Origin: Spisula solida
Lineage: Eukaryota > Mollusca > Bivalvia > Venerida > Mactridae
Direction: 5' to 3'
Assembly: GCA_947247005.1 (NCBI GenBank)
Contig: OX365957.1
Location: 11,938,817 to 12,002,816, forward strand
DNA length: 64,000 nucleotides
In this document: positions 23,289-35,677 of the stretch, one piece after another
Layout of the letters: each line of letters opens with the position of its first letter
How positions within the stretch are numbered: the stretch's first letter is position 1
The notes under the pieces: model-generated
What the model was told of the DNA's origin: nothing
Database searches by the model: none
The model's input: the letters and a program-made list of their open reading frames with translations, nothing else
Program-made: the position numbers and the translations under genes

Positions 23289-24202
23289 TTACTTGTATAT
23301 TGTATCAAGAAATTACGATTAGTGTATAGACACTAAAACGTAACATAAATATAAGCTCTCCATAATGTCTCCAGTAACTACCACACAATATGTACCTAGC
23401 AGCTGACAGATACATACACTATACTACATGAATTATCTAACACAGTAATTAATGGTCAAACAAACTCGTGTCTCCAACTAAAAGTGAAACTGCATTAACG
23501 TTGGTTTCAGTTTGAATGACCTCTGACTCTAGACATCTACACATTAGTTAAACGATGCTATAAATGACTTACGTTCGCTCGGTGTGAAATAAATAGTCTG
23601 TCACAGCAGTTATCGCAATATCTCGTTTTCAACGTGAACATTGATGCATATCATGTATTGTTAGAGTATTTTTATTACTATTTTAACAACATTGTACTGT
23701 TAGGAATCAAGGTTATCTGTTTAAACAGTTTATTGTTATCATGAATTACATTGTTCGCGTGAAGTCACACAAACAACAATAACAACAACAACAACATAAG
23801 ACTAACTACCAGGTACTGAAACAAACTCTATGTAAGATACACTGCCCAAAACAAAGTGCCGATTACAGCATCACGATAACGTAACAATGTATATACAATC
23901 TGAGTAGGGTGCTATATGCGGGAGGTGGGGGACAGGGTAATCAGTGTGACGTTGTATGAAAACCTAAGTTCATTATCATCAACAAGCGTAGATTAGTTAA
24001 CTTATCACGTGCCTGGTGTTCATATGTTGTCACCCTCACTCTACCATTACAATAAACGTCATTACACTGAACATTAATTAACTTAATTAATATACCAACC
24101 TAACCATACGTGTTCTATATGTATACAATAGTGTGGCGTGTCTGAATAGTGTACATGAGGATAATCCATGATGGCAACAACATTAATACTGAATTGAAAC
24201 CG
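23289..24202. other. No gene seen; short (AAC)n
   Basis: AT-rich sequence with a short AAC-rich microsatellite at about 23772-23797 and nothing else recognisable. Confidence 0.5.
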
Positions 24203-24460
24203 CCTCATCGATAGCCTAGTGGTTGAGCGTTCGCTTCGAGTGCGGCAGGTCTCGCGATCGATCCCTGGCCGCGTCATACCAAAGCCGAAATAAAAATGGT
24301 AATAGAAATTCCCTTGCTAGACACTCAGCAAAAAAGGGAAACTGGCTTCTCTTCTCTCATATCCTCATGGCGATGGATAACATCAGCAATGAGGTGTCGA
24401 GAGTGATTAATATAAGTTAGAAAAACTTGTTTCACAATCGACCTTAAATAAATGAGTATA
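24203..24460 (+). mobile_element. tRNA-derived SINE, family 1, copy B
   Basis: The head contains TAGCCTAGTGGTTGAGC (A box) and a mutated B box (GCGATCGATCCC). Body landmarks are TTCCCTTGCTAGAC, GAAACTGGCTTCTC and ATATCCTCATGG, and the tail is TTAAATAAATGAGTATA. All align with the inverted copy at 2804-3047. Frames of about 65 codons in this interval are SINE sequence. Confidence 0.8.
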
Positions 24461-25127
24461 AACTAAACTACTGAATTTTCTTACTGCACTCTGTATATGG
24501 CTACTGTGTGCGTTACGACGAGATGGTTAACTGTGAGTCAGAGAGGGTCTACTCGTTTGTTTTAAGATTCCCCATTCCACTTAATTATTGCTTGACTTAA
24601 ATAGTTATACACACATGTTCAATTATTAGGCGGTGTTGAGTTACTGGCACAAGATAAGGCAGAATCCAAAATAATATATATAGAAATTTACTGGAAGAGA
24701 AAAGTAAAAATATTTTGATCGATATTGCAAGATGAAAACAATAGCAGCTGTGTTTACAACTTTATATTTATCATTTATATTTTCATCAGAGTTCGTGGAT
24801 GTCACAAATTGTAAGTAATGTAAAACGTTATCAACTAAAATAAACGAATTCCACATTCAATGCTTAGTTACTAGGGACAACACCTTTAATATAGTGCAAA
24901 CAAAATACGTGACAACCAAATTTGATATGATGTATAATCGATCTTGCACAATACGTCGGCGCAACATAATGTTCAATAAGGAGGTGAATAATAAACTTGT
25001 CTTTTTGTTGTTACAGTCATCATTTGGTCTTTAATCTTACAATGTCCAGACTATCTCCTTATTACAGTCAACATTTGGTCTCGGATCTGACAACACCTCC
25101 TTATATCAAATCGCAAACATATCTGTC
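24461..25127. other. No gene seen; weak inverted repeat
   Basis: ATAAGGAGGTG (24979) and CACCTCCTTAT (25094-25104) form an 11-bp inverted pair around about 105 bases. This may be a small MITE, but it is short enough to be chance. Confidence 0.35.
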
Positions 25128-25281
25128 CTATATATTGCTGGCTTAGAAATAGAAAGTACAATTTACGACCTTAATAAACGCATACATATTTGAAATATGC
25201 ATCTCAAGGCGCTTCTTGTTTTCTCAAAACATTGAGTTTGTACTTACGACCTTCTAATTCTAAGCCAACGATATATTATAG
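25128..25281. mobile_element. MITE with GGCTTAGAATTAGAA ends, ~154 bp
   Basis: The left end CTATATATTGCTGGCTTAGA and the inverse of the right end (CTATAATATATCGTTGGCTT) pair over about 40 bases. The interior includes CATATTTGAAATATGC and CATCTCAAGGCGCTT. A related but longer copy at 58147-58705 carries a second MITE inserted in its CTCAAGG, so this copy is its empty-site counterpart. Confidence 0.7.
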
Positions 25282-25977
25282 ATGGAATTATTGTTAAGTG
25301 GTATACTAAAGCAGGGCATTTTATTAAAAGAAGTATAAATCCGATTGTTTTAGACACTAAGATAGATCCGTTCAGTTATCAACATTCTGTTGACTTTTAA
25401 ATCTCAGTTTGTATACTTCTCAAACTTTAATGGTGAGTTTATACCAATTTGATAAGATGGAATACAGAAACAATGTAACATGTGAAATATTGTTAACGGA
25501 TAAAATTGATTAAACATTTTGTGCATGTCTAAGTGCTGATAAGCCCAGCCTTATATCTCGATATTGACGTATACGTTGACGAGACATTAATAAAGATGTT
25601 ATAATTATATAGATATGATAATTTATACTGGTATGTAACGTTACGCTGTCCTGATCGACAGGTCCTTGAACATTGATAGTAATTAACGTGTTCAGAAATG
25701 TGTTCTTATAAATACGCTACCATTGTACATTCGTAATAACAATACATGTATATGTAAAATGCTATCCTTATTGTAGAAACATGAACAACAATGAAAGCAC
25801 TTTAATCAAATACATTGTAATTGCGTCATTGTAAGGAATTATAATACACCCCAAAATAACGTACATGTACATATTGCTTTCAGTGCATGCAAAAAAATCG
25901 ATATTACAAACTTATCTAATACAGTAACATTTTTATAACGTCCAGTTTTATTTACGAAATGTGCAACAGCACTTCGC
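25282..25977. other. AT-rich, no gene seen
   Basis: No exon, repeat or RNA signature recognised. Confidence 0.5.
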
Positions 25978-26133
25978 AATTGGCTTTGTTGAACCGAATA
26001 TGGTGTGCGTCGAGGATGACTCTCCTCAAGCCATATTCGTAGGGTGGAAACAAATCGCGGCGTGTCATATTCGTTGAGAGTATGCCTCATCCCCAAATAT
26101 GGCTCGCAATATTCAGTTCAACACGGCTTTCAG
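25978..26133. mobile_element. Imperfect fold-back element
   Basis: GGCTTTGTTGAACCGAATATG near 25982 pairs with the inverse of the right end (GCCGTGTTGAACTGAATATT). CATATTCGT-type motifs recur inside. The interior is GC-richer than its flanks. An 85-codon minus-strand frame spans it and is discounted. Confidence 0.5.
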
Positions 26134-26590
26134 TACTTCTGTCCAAAGTTTTGTTAAGCAAGCTGATCGATAGGTGCTTAGTGTATCATCACCTCTGCCA
26201 TGTACGAAATTGTTAAATCTAGCTTATAGTTCGTGATAGTCGTGTTTACATTTTAAACAAGAGTCGCTGGCAGGATATGAACTCAAGTCTTCTTGTTCTA
26301 CAAACATGCATACACGAATTCATGTCACAATTACGTAAAACAATATCTGCCAAACAACATTGAAACAACAGGAGTAGAATACAGTTATAACGCTGGCATG
26401 TTGTTGAATGTGTTAGACTGGTTGGGAGTTATACTGTAACATGTCACTGTATATGATTTATGGTATAAACATTGTTAACCTATTGTACGTTCACTACTGT
26501 TGTTTTCTACCGTCCTAATGCCGTCACAAAGTTCACCAACTTCAGAATCAAAACAAGATTAAAGCGGCTTGTTACCGTTCGTTTGGTCGA

Positions 26591-27540
26591 GCCTGTATGT
26601 TTGGTAATGTTATCTCTAGCCCTATGCCTGCATGTTTGGTAATGTTATCTCTAGCCCTATACCTTGATGTTTGGTAATGTTATCGCTAGCCATATACCTG
26701 TATGTTTGGTAATGTTATCTCTAGCCCTATACCTGTATGTTTGGTAATGTTATCTCTAGCCCTATACCTGTATGTTTGGTAATGTTATCTCTAGCCCTAT
26801 GCCTGCATGTTTGGTAATGTTATCTCTAGCCCTATACCTTGATGTTTGGTAATGTTATCGCTAGCCATATACCTGTATGTTTGGTAATGTTATCGCTAGC
26901 CATATACCTGTATGTTTGGTAATGTTATCTCTAGCCCCATACCTGTATGTTTGGTAATGTTATCTCTAGCCCTATACCTGTATGTTTGGTAATGTTATCT
27001 CTAGCCCTATACCTGTATGTTTGGTAATGTTATCTCTAGCCCTATACCTTGATGTTTGGTAATGTTATCTCTAGCCCTATACCTGTATGTTTGGTAATGT
27101 TATCTCTAGCCCTATACCTGGATGTTTGGTAATGTTATCTCTAGCCCTATACCTGTATGTTTGGTAATGTTATCTCTAGCCCTATACCTGTATGTTTGGT
27201 AATGTTATCTCTAGCCCTATACCTGGATGTTTGGTAATGTTATCTCTAGCCCTATACCTGGATGTTTGGTAATGTTATCTCTAGCCCTATACCTGGATGT
27301 TTGGTAATGTTATCTCTAGTCCAATACCTGTATGTTTGGTAATGTTATCTCTAGCCCTATACCTGTATGTTTGGTAATGTTATCGCAGCCCTATACCTGG
27401 ATGTTTTGTAATGTTATCGCTAGCCCAATACCTGGATGTTTGGCAATGTTATCTCTAGTCCAATACTTGTATGTTTGGTAATGTTATCGCTAACCCAATA
27501 TAATGGATGTTTGGTATTGTTATCTCTAGCCCCATACTTT
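26591..27540. repeat. Minisatellite, 35-bp unit, about 27 copies
   Basis: The unit is TATGTTTGGTAATGTTATCT + CTAGCCCTATACCTG. A five-monomer block marked by CCTATGCCTGCATG recurs 175 bases later (26621 and 26796). The last few units are more degenerate. The 84-codon frame at 27436-27690 starts in degenerate monomers and runs into unique sequence; it is not supported as a gene. Confidence 0.95.
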
Positions 27541-28119
27541 GATGATCACCCCTGTCTTACAACGAACATTCGTGTGATCCGTAAATCTTCATATTTAATT
27601 TACTGTTTTGTATTTTCTTGTTTGATGACCCATTTGTATTTTCTTGTTGGAGACCCATTTGTATTTCTCTGTATGACATGGCTGCTTTAGCCAAAACAAT
27701 TATGTTCAAACGACGTCACACATGTTAAAACAATTGTCAAAATTAATGATTATAGCGTGAAACCACGTGGTACTATTACTTGTTTTAATGGTGCATGGGT
27801 AAAGCTTTACATAACTTAAGAGTTATGACAGGGGGTAAAACTAGTGAGCTTCATCGAGTAAAACTTAACGTGTTGGCTTTCAACGTTTTTCTGGCTCACA
27901 TGGAGTTACATAGTAATCCCGATGGTCAATGACTTTAAACATAATTTATGGCTATATACCACATGTCTACATACGAGGGAAGGGACTATTTTCATAAACA
28001 CTATTAATTAAACTATATATCATCAGAAAGCGGAGTGCTTAATCTACATACAAAACAATTATAAACGAAAATAAATACATTGTACAAGGTCCGAGAGTTA
28101 ACGGGGGTATAAACAGGAT
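27541..28119. other. No gene seen
   Basis: Unique AT-rich sequence after the 35-bp array. No motif recognised. Confidence 0.5.
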
Positions 28120-28615
28120 TACTAACGGTATACCGGCGCACACGATGACGTCACATTATTTTACACGGCGTTAGTGCCTCTCCTAGGGATAGGAAATACG
28201 CTGTTTATAAAATGCCTTTCTGTTCCACACTGAGCCACTCGCGTACATCGTTTGTGAGAAACGCATGCATGTTACCGTATATTGCATCGAGAAAGTGGGC
28301 GAGACTCCGTACCATGAACAATTGGTATTTTGAAAATGCCTCGATAACTGACGTCGCAAACGTTCTTGTGGAATCCTAATACATCCCTGTCTTTCAAGTC
28401 TAAAAAACTATCCATAAACCGTTTGTTTTGTAATTCTAAAACTAACGAACGACTCGCAGAAATTTTTCCCATTGTAGTTACAATATTTTCATACGATGCC
28501 GAGGGCATGCCATCTTGTTGTTGACAGAACTTGATATTTGTCCGTTTTTCCTTACATTCTGGTGACGTCACTTTTTCAATTTGACGTTGTCACTCATGGA
28601 GTTCAAATTTCGTTT
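28120..28615 (-). mobile_element. Transposon relic with partly open coding core, related to 870-1375
   Basis: The minus strand aligns with the interior of the 516-1550 element over about 480 bases (shared AAGTGACGTCACCAGAA, CTGCGAGTCGTT, CACTAACGCCGTGT). Here a 99-codon frame (28571 down to 28272) is open but starts at GTG, not ATG. An upstream ATG near 28595 is out of frame across an A-run. The peptide has KFCQ near residue 17 and FHKNVCDVSYR near residues 67-77. This Cys..Cys..His..Cys spacing resembles the N-terminal zinc-finger-like module of many invertebrate transposon proteins. That likeness is by eye only. No TIRs survive at this locus. Confidence 0.6.
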
Positions 28616-29417
28616 ATGACAGCACCTAATGTTTAAATGACGTAATTTTTGCAAAAAACGTCAAACATATAACATGTAATTAATGTATTAATGCTATATT
28701 ATTTGTATATTAATCAGAACTGTAGAATATACTCGTGAGGGCACCTGTCCTGTTTACCTTAAAGTCCCTAGTAATAATACGACGTACAAATAATGAAATG
28801 CATAATAACTAAGTGTGTGGTTCACAAGTTCTACAACTTAAAAGGGACCGACCCTGTTACATAATGTATGTTTATATTGGACAATTTTAAGCAATCCCAT
28901 CGGACTGATGTTGTTTGACCTTCATGGCTTGAAGATCCAACACTGACTGATTGTGGGGACTACTTGAATACATTGATTGTCTATCAGTAGCGATTTAACC
29001 GGTTGTCTGGTAATATATTGATAAGATATAATATGCTTACATCGTTATAAAAATGTCAGATTGTGGAATATATTTGATATATTTACCATTCATCCCTGGT
29101 ATGCCGTGATGACACTTGAGCTGTATGATAAAACTTGCCAATATTGTCTATGCCCACCGTACATGGCATGCCAATGTAACCATGCTACAAATAAGCCTTC
29201 TTTGTACCTCGGCTAAATACTCTAATCATTAAATCGACCGACGAGTTTTCAAAATTGGTTTAAATTGGAAAATCAAGTTGAGAAACTAGTTTGTTACTTA
29301 TTCATTGCAATTCCTTTTCAATTTATTAAAATTGGCGCACTTGTGATAGCTGATTGTTTTAGACTTACCTTTACACCCCTGTTCTTCAGATGTCGGGTGT
29401 ACATGCAGGTAGTGATA
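28616..29417. other. No gene seen
   Basis: AT-rich unique sequence; no exon signature. Confidence 0.5.
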
Positions 29418-29641
29418 TATAGTCCAGTCAGGATAAAAATCCAGTGACGCAGCGGTCGAGTCCACTATAACGGTGTAAAAAACAGTTATAAAGGCTAATA
29501 CTATATACAAACAACTATAATTTCAATGCTAAACTAACATACTCAACTCATACTAAACTTTACCTGTTTAGAAAGTGGTTGTGATATTTTGCGTACACAT
29601 AAACTGCAACGTCACTGTCACAATATCCTAACTGGATTATA
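29418..29641 (-). mobile_element. TATAGTCCAG MITE, copy 2
   Basis: The ends are TATAGTCCAGTCAGGATA and the inverse of TATAATCCAGTTAGGATA. It is inverted relative to the 4541 copy and shares its interior landmarks (GTGACGCAGCGGTCGAG, AATGCTAAACTAAC, GTACACATAAACTGCAACG). Confidence 0.88.
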
Positions 29642-30059
29642 CTTGTATACGATACAGTATGTATGTAAACGTCGTCTAAATCGAACACAGTGACGGAGAA
29701 CTAATTTCATAATTAAATTATGAATGATAATTATACAAAATGTATAAATGGAATGAATATGACTGAACCATCTACCGCTGTATCAGCGACCACTGACATC
29801 ATGGTGCCCCAACCCATAATCCTTCATGTCTGGTGTTAACACGTGTCGATTGGTATTACTATGTACATGTATGTTCTGTATAATAGTGGTCATTGACAAC
29901 AACGAGTAAACCTATTGACTCTCCAGTATATAATATACTTGACATTTTATTTTGACTTCCTAATATTACCGTCGATTTAAATGTCCTGTGAATAACGATG
30001 TCATGCTCTGTGTTGATTTAAATTGCAAAACATGATTCCATTGACACATCAGACCGCTC

Positions 30060-30309
30060 TTCATACTGACACGTTGTTCTACCGTCCCCACATTGACACG
30101 TGCTCCTATCGTCTGTCATATTGACACGTGGTCCTACCGTCCTCACATTGATACGGAGTCCTACCGTCCGTCACATTGACACGTGGTCCTACCGTCTGTC
30201 ATATTGACACTAGGTCCTACCGTCCTCACATTGACACGTGCTCCTACCGTCGGTCATATTGACACGTGCTCCTACCGTCCTCACATTGACACGTGGTCCT
30301 ACCTTCCGT
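30060..30309. repeat. Short minisatellite, ~28-bp unit, about 9 copies
   Basis: The unit is like CATTGACACGTGGTCCTACC + GTCCTCA, with CATATTGACAC variants and alternating GTCCT/CTCCT. Most units contain the palindrome CACGTG. The gap 29642-30059 is otherwise featureless. Confidence 0.9.
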
Positions 30310-31479
30310 TAACCATGTTGACGGTATCGGAAAATGCATTTCACAAAGAATAAGCAATGAATGACAGTGTTTGAACATGTATGTACGCTGATCAGATAGA
30401 CAGTGTTGATTTTAGATTATGTCTTACAATGTTGATTTATATTACAAAACTGTAATTTATACTAGGAAACAGAACTAGGATTGGATTGTCATAACAACAT
30501 AATTAATTCAACTAGTGCTTGTCTTTTTGCAAGCTTAGTTTTAATTTGTAACGCAAAAGGTACAAAAAACACACTCTTAAACCATATTTTATCTGTGTAA
30601 CCTTGTTATTTGACATTGAGATAAGTTTGTTATATTAAAATATATAAGACAATCCTCAGATGGCGTGCGTTATGATAACGTTATAAACATATTATCTGAT
30701 AGTAGAGGACAACTTGTGTATTAATAAATAGATCGTATCACCCGATGTGGTATAACATGCATGTTACATTGTAGGATAACACGCGTAATTGATTCTTTTT
30801 CAGATTTAATCTTTCTATGTTAAAAAATTATGTTTGAAATCACATTGCACATCCTATGCACAATTTAATTAAGTGTTTATACGTTGTATTTGTTGTGGTG
30901 AATGAATATATGTACGGTTACAGAGAGTTTAAGTGAATTGTCATTAACTACTGATGAGTACAGATATTTAGAAGAAGTATTCTAATTCTCTGATGAGTAG
31001 AACGATGGAATAAAATCACAGTGAGATATAATTCCATGGTATAACAGTTCACTAATGACGGTTACGCTATACAAAATCACCTTTCGTACAAAAAATGCCC
31101 ATCTGCGAATACATGTTCACTTTAAATACCATGCATATAATATAGAGAGCATTCTCACTTTCTCAGAATGGTGATATAAAGTTAACATGTACGAGATTCC
31201 TGGTCTTCAGTTGTTTCCGCTATGTAACAATACATTCCCTGGTTAGATTATGCATAAACTTGTCTCGTTTAATTAAATACTTTATGCAGTGTTAATTAAT
31301 GATAGCAGGTAATATAAAGCTCGTATAAAGCATACATGCTAACTTTATCCCCGGACCATATAACATAGTCACACTGACATGTCGTATGAATACAGTGAAC
31401 ACAGTCACATCATAATTGTATATAAGTTCTACTTTCTCAACAGAGAACCTTGTAAACGTTGAATCCTTCACTTTATGGC
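30310..31479. other. No gene seen
   Basis: About 1.2 kb of AT-rich sequence with no supported exon or repeat. Confidence 0.5.
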
Positions 31480-31818
31480 ACACACAGGCGCGTAGCTACC
31501 TGTACGCAGAATATGCAGCTGCGTACACATGCTTCTCAAAAAGTGAAAATTAAATGATCGAAAAATGAAATAAAAACTGATGCCTAAGCCCTCAGGGGGG
31601 TAATCCTTTAATATTTTCAGCATTTCTTAGAAACACTTTTAAAAAGCTCTGTACACAAAAAACTGGTTTTATCAGTAAAAATAAAGATGATGCAAAAAAC
31701 ACCCCTGAACAAACCAGAGACGTTCTAGCGAACAAAATTTTTCAGGGGGAGCATGCCCCCAAACCCCCTAGCTTTCTTGCGTACACATTCAAATACCTCT
31801 AGTTACGCCCCTGACACA
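31480..31818 (+). mobile_element. CAGG(G/C)GCGTAGC MITE with 5-bp target duplication, copy 1
   Basis: The element spans 31485-31813, flanked on both sides by ACACA (31480-31484 and 31814-31818). The left terminus is CAGGCGCGTAGCTACCTGTA and the right is the inverse of CAGGGGCGTAACTAGAGGTA. The interior carries GCAGCTGCGTACACATGC and AGCATGCCCCC. The second copy is at 58211-58548 in the opposite orientation. Confidence 0.85.
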
Positions 31819-32737
31819 TATTAAAATTACGAAGTCAAACATGTATTCATTTTATCATTCTATTGTTATAGTCGAGCACTTTCGACCTGTCGCTAATTAA
31901 TCCCCATGTGGTTTCGTTATTGTACCGTAAGAATAATTTGATGAGTTAAGATATCAACTCTGATTGGACAACGGATAAGAACGGATATTCATGGATGAGA
32001 TGTTAAAAGTGACAGACATTACAATCACCTAACTCATTTGTACACATATACATTGTATTTCAAGCGTAAACCATAATCATTAGACAAATAACATGATGTG
32101 CGCAATTTCTGATTAATTATAAATCATATCTATTAATTATAAATCATGTTAGGAATGCTTTTAATTTGCAAAGTCTCGGTGAAAGTAAGTTTAACTTATG
32201 TGCTACTCTAACATCTTTCATCGACATGAAAGTTCACAATTCAGGATAAAAATCAAAACCTGACGTTTTGTTGGTATATTTGAATGACCATAAAACAACA
32301 CACGGTTTCAATAAGTTGTGTCGTTCCGATCTTCGTTATACTGTTATATACTGTTATGTCTTCTTTTAAAATTATGTGGCAGTTTTAATTTGAATTTTAA
32401 TATTTCCCATCTGGAGGTTGGAAACAATGGCAAGCACCAAGTTAGTCATTCATGATTGTGAACTTTAGTTAATACAATAGTTTCTCTGTACCACTACATG
32501 ATGTATGATCATCTGTCCGCACATTTCCCTGTTACTATTTTAGTACAGGCAGCTATTTCTGTAACATTACAAATGATAATATTATGACAAAAAATGCGGC
32601 TCGTAATAAACGCTAAGCTAGCATGAAAACTTGAACAAACGACGTGTCGCTGTGCGTAAAGCAAAAACTGAAACATGAATGTTTTACGATGCATGTATTT
32701 GTATAAGTTGTTAGGACTTGTCATTGTTCTCCTTATT
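31819..32737. other. No gene seen
   Basis: AT-rich unique sequence. The ATTAATTATAAATCATGTT block near 32118 is doubled over about 20 bases but shows no larger structure. Confidence 0.5.
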
Positions 32738-33726
32738 TAGGACAGCGCGTGTATTACACGTGGTTCGCCTGAACTAGGACATCACTTGTATTACACGTGG
32801 TTCGCCTGAACTAGGACATCACTTGTATTACACGTGGTTCGCCTAACTTAGGACAGCGCTTGTATTACACGTGGTTCGCCTAACTTAGGACATCACTTGT
32901 ATTACACGTGGTTTGTCTAATCTAGGACCTCACTTGTATTACACGTGTATTGTCTAATCTAGGACATCGCTTGTATAACACGTAGTTTGTCTAATCTAGG
33001 ACATCACTTGTTTTACACGTGGTTTGAATAATCTATGACATCGCTTGTATAACACGTGGTTTGTATAATCTAGGACATCTCTTGTATTACACGTGGTTTG
33101 TCTAATCTAGGACATCGCTTGTATTACATGTGGTTTGTCTAATCTAGGACGTCGCTTGTAATACACGTGGTTTGTCTAATCTAGGACATGACTTGTATTA
33201 CACGTGGTTTGTCTAATCTAGGACATCACTTGTATTACACGTGGTTTGTCTAATCTAGGACTTCACTTGTATAACACGTGGTTTGTCGAATCTAGGACTT
33301 CACTTGTATTACACGTGTTTTGTCTAATCTAGGACTTCAATTGTATTACACGTGGTTTGTCTAATCTAGGACATCACTGGTTTTACACGTGGTTTGTATA
33401 ATATATGACATCGCTAGTATAACACGTGGTTTGTATAATCTAGGACATCTCTTGAATTACACGTGGTTTGTCTAATCTAGGACATCGCTTGTATTACATG
33501 TGGTTTGTCTAATCTAGGACCTCACTTGTATAACACGTGGTTTGTCTAATCTAGGACTTCACTTGTATAACACGTGGTTTGTCTAATCTAGGACTTCACT
33601 TGTATAACACGTGGTTTGTCTAATCTAGGACTTCACTTGTATAACACGTGGTTTGTCTAATCTAGGACATCAATTGTATAATACGTGGTTTGTCTAATCT
33701 AGGACATCACTTCTATTACACGTGGT
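32738..33726. repeat. Minisatellite, 37-bp unit, about 27 copies, with CACGTG in most units
   Basis: The unit is GTATTACACGTGGTTTGTCT + AATCTAGGACATCACTT. The first units carry TTCGCCTGAACTAGGAC instead of TTTGTCTAATCTAGGAC, so variants are ordered along the array. Nearly every unit contains the E-box palindrome CACGTG. A block of TTTTACACGTGGTTTG..ATCTATGACATCGCT near 33009 recurs near 33371. Confidence 0.95.
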
Positions 33727-35295
33727 GAGTATAAGACATCAGTTTGGTTATTCTTATCAGTGTCGTAACATACATAATGTTACTGGTATATTATAATTCT
33801 ACAGTTTGTGTGCGGATATTAGGTTCAGGGTATAACATCTCCGATATACAATGTATAACATTACAATGCAATAAGTACGGAAGTACATCCGTTTAAAAAA
33901 CTCTGTTTTGTAAGGAAAAATATCTTCATAATTGAAAATTAAATTAAAGTAAACATATTACTAACATAAATGTGTATCAGGTGACTACGCCGTGTTAACA
34001 CATGTATAACAGCCAGTATCCGGTACATCATTCCGTATTTCCGGTCTAACAATTCCATTCATGCTGACAGTCTCCGGTGTTTTATATAGCAATGAATTAT
34101 TAATTCTGACTCTAATTTCACACTTACCATAATATTTAAATATTGCAAATGACGGTGACATTAGATAGTTTCCGCTGTATGTTAATTAGATCATAATTCA
34201 TATAGCGGGTGCTTCACACGTACAGTCTAGTTGACATCTATATACACCAGGCTGTATATCACAGGTCTACTGGACTAAACATCTATACAGCTACAAATCT
34301 CTAATATATCCATAAACGATAGTTTCATATCTCCAAAACACTGTCCGTCGTCTCTCCGCAAGTTAGAAAATAAATACTTTATTCTCATATTTCTTACCTT
34401 CTTAAACCGTCGATCAGTTCAAAGGGGTTGTCTGAAAACACCAATCCAAGGGAAGTAAACATGACTTTACTACTTTAGTTTTTGTTCGAGTTGTCTTTCT
34501 TTATTACCAAAATTGATATGAAACAGTTTTTTGGATTGAAACGAGATAAGTTTAAGCACATTCAATCAATCAACCATATTCTATAATACGTACATTTATA
34601 TTTTAATTCATACATAAATAGACAAACATCCATTCTTAATTGTTATTAATAGTCGCTAATGTGTTGTTAGGCTATATGTGGTGTTACAATGACGTCACTA
34701 GACGCAACAAATGAAGTGAGCAATAAGCTGTATATAATTATGTTATATTTATATGTTTACACGAATTGGATCAACTGTTACGTTCATCGATATTATACAG
34801 CGAAGATGATCCCTTAACAAGCATGATGTGCACTATATACAGCTTGCACGCAACTTGGATGCTGGACATCACGCGCGAGAATTGTCCATTATACAAGTAT
34901 ACCTGCCAGACATGTATGGATCAACCTACAAGATATAACCGGTTTCTGTTATCTATTAACATGAATATTATTTCTGATCACGAACGCTGAATAAATAATA
35001 CAATTAATTGATACAAACTTGATACAACTTATGGTAAACAACATCATATTCTAGCTAGATGTATTGTCGTGTCTTAATATAGGAGTACACAAATCATACG
35101 CTTATGACGACAACGAAATTAAAATGAAGTAGGTAATTTATTAAACATGATCATGCCCAGTTGAGAAATTTGAATAATCTCGTCAGCTGATCATGTCTGT
35201 ATAAAATAAACTTGTTGAATTATTCGGTACGTTCCAGTTATCTGAATGAATGTGAAATGATTTGTTGTTCGTACGGTCGTATATATCTCAGTGTA
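33727..35295. other. No gene seen
   Basis: About 1.6 kb with no repeat signal. A 74-codon frame at 34766-34990 begins at TTG, lacks splice context and is not supported. Confidence 0.5.
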
Positions 35296-35677
35296 GCAAT
35301 ACCACGTGACTGTTGGCTACAAATCCAAGCCGAAATTTGTAAACATTGGAAAACAAAATTTGCCATAAGTATTTTATTTCTTCATTGATTTCTATGAAAT
35401 ATACGCCACTCTAAGGCAAAGAATACCCGTGGCTAAGGGCAACATTATTTGCTTTCCATGCAATATAAAACCTTTTTCAGCAGCTGCGTCGTTTTTTGGA
35501 AAAAAGACAATCTGCTGAAAAAGATATTATTTTTCATGGACAGCAAATAATTTCCCCCTTAGCATGGCGTATATTTCATAGAAATCAATGAAGACATGAA
35601 CTACTTATGCCGCTATTTTTGTTTTCCAATGTTGACAAATTTCGACTTGGACCTGTAGCCATATCACGTGGCATTGC
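35296..35677. mobile_element. Long fold-back element, ~382 bp
   Basis: The left arm GCAATACCACGTGACTGT ... ACATTGGAAAACAAAA pairs with the inverse of the right arm (GCAATGCCACGTGATATGGC ...). Pairing continues inward through the CTTCATTGATTTCTATGAAA block to a central TTTTTCAGCAG / CTGCTGAAAAA hairpin near 35475-35522. Almost the whole element can fold back on itself. Confidence 0.8.

Noticed and set aside
24223..24420. 65-codon frame
   Set aside because: It lies wholly inside the SINE at 24203-24460.
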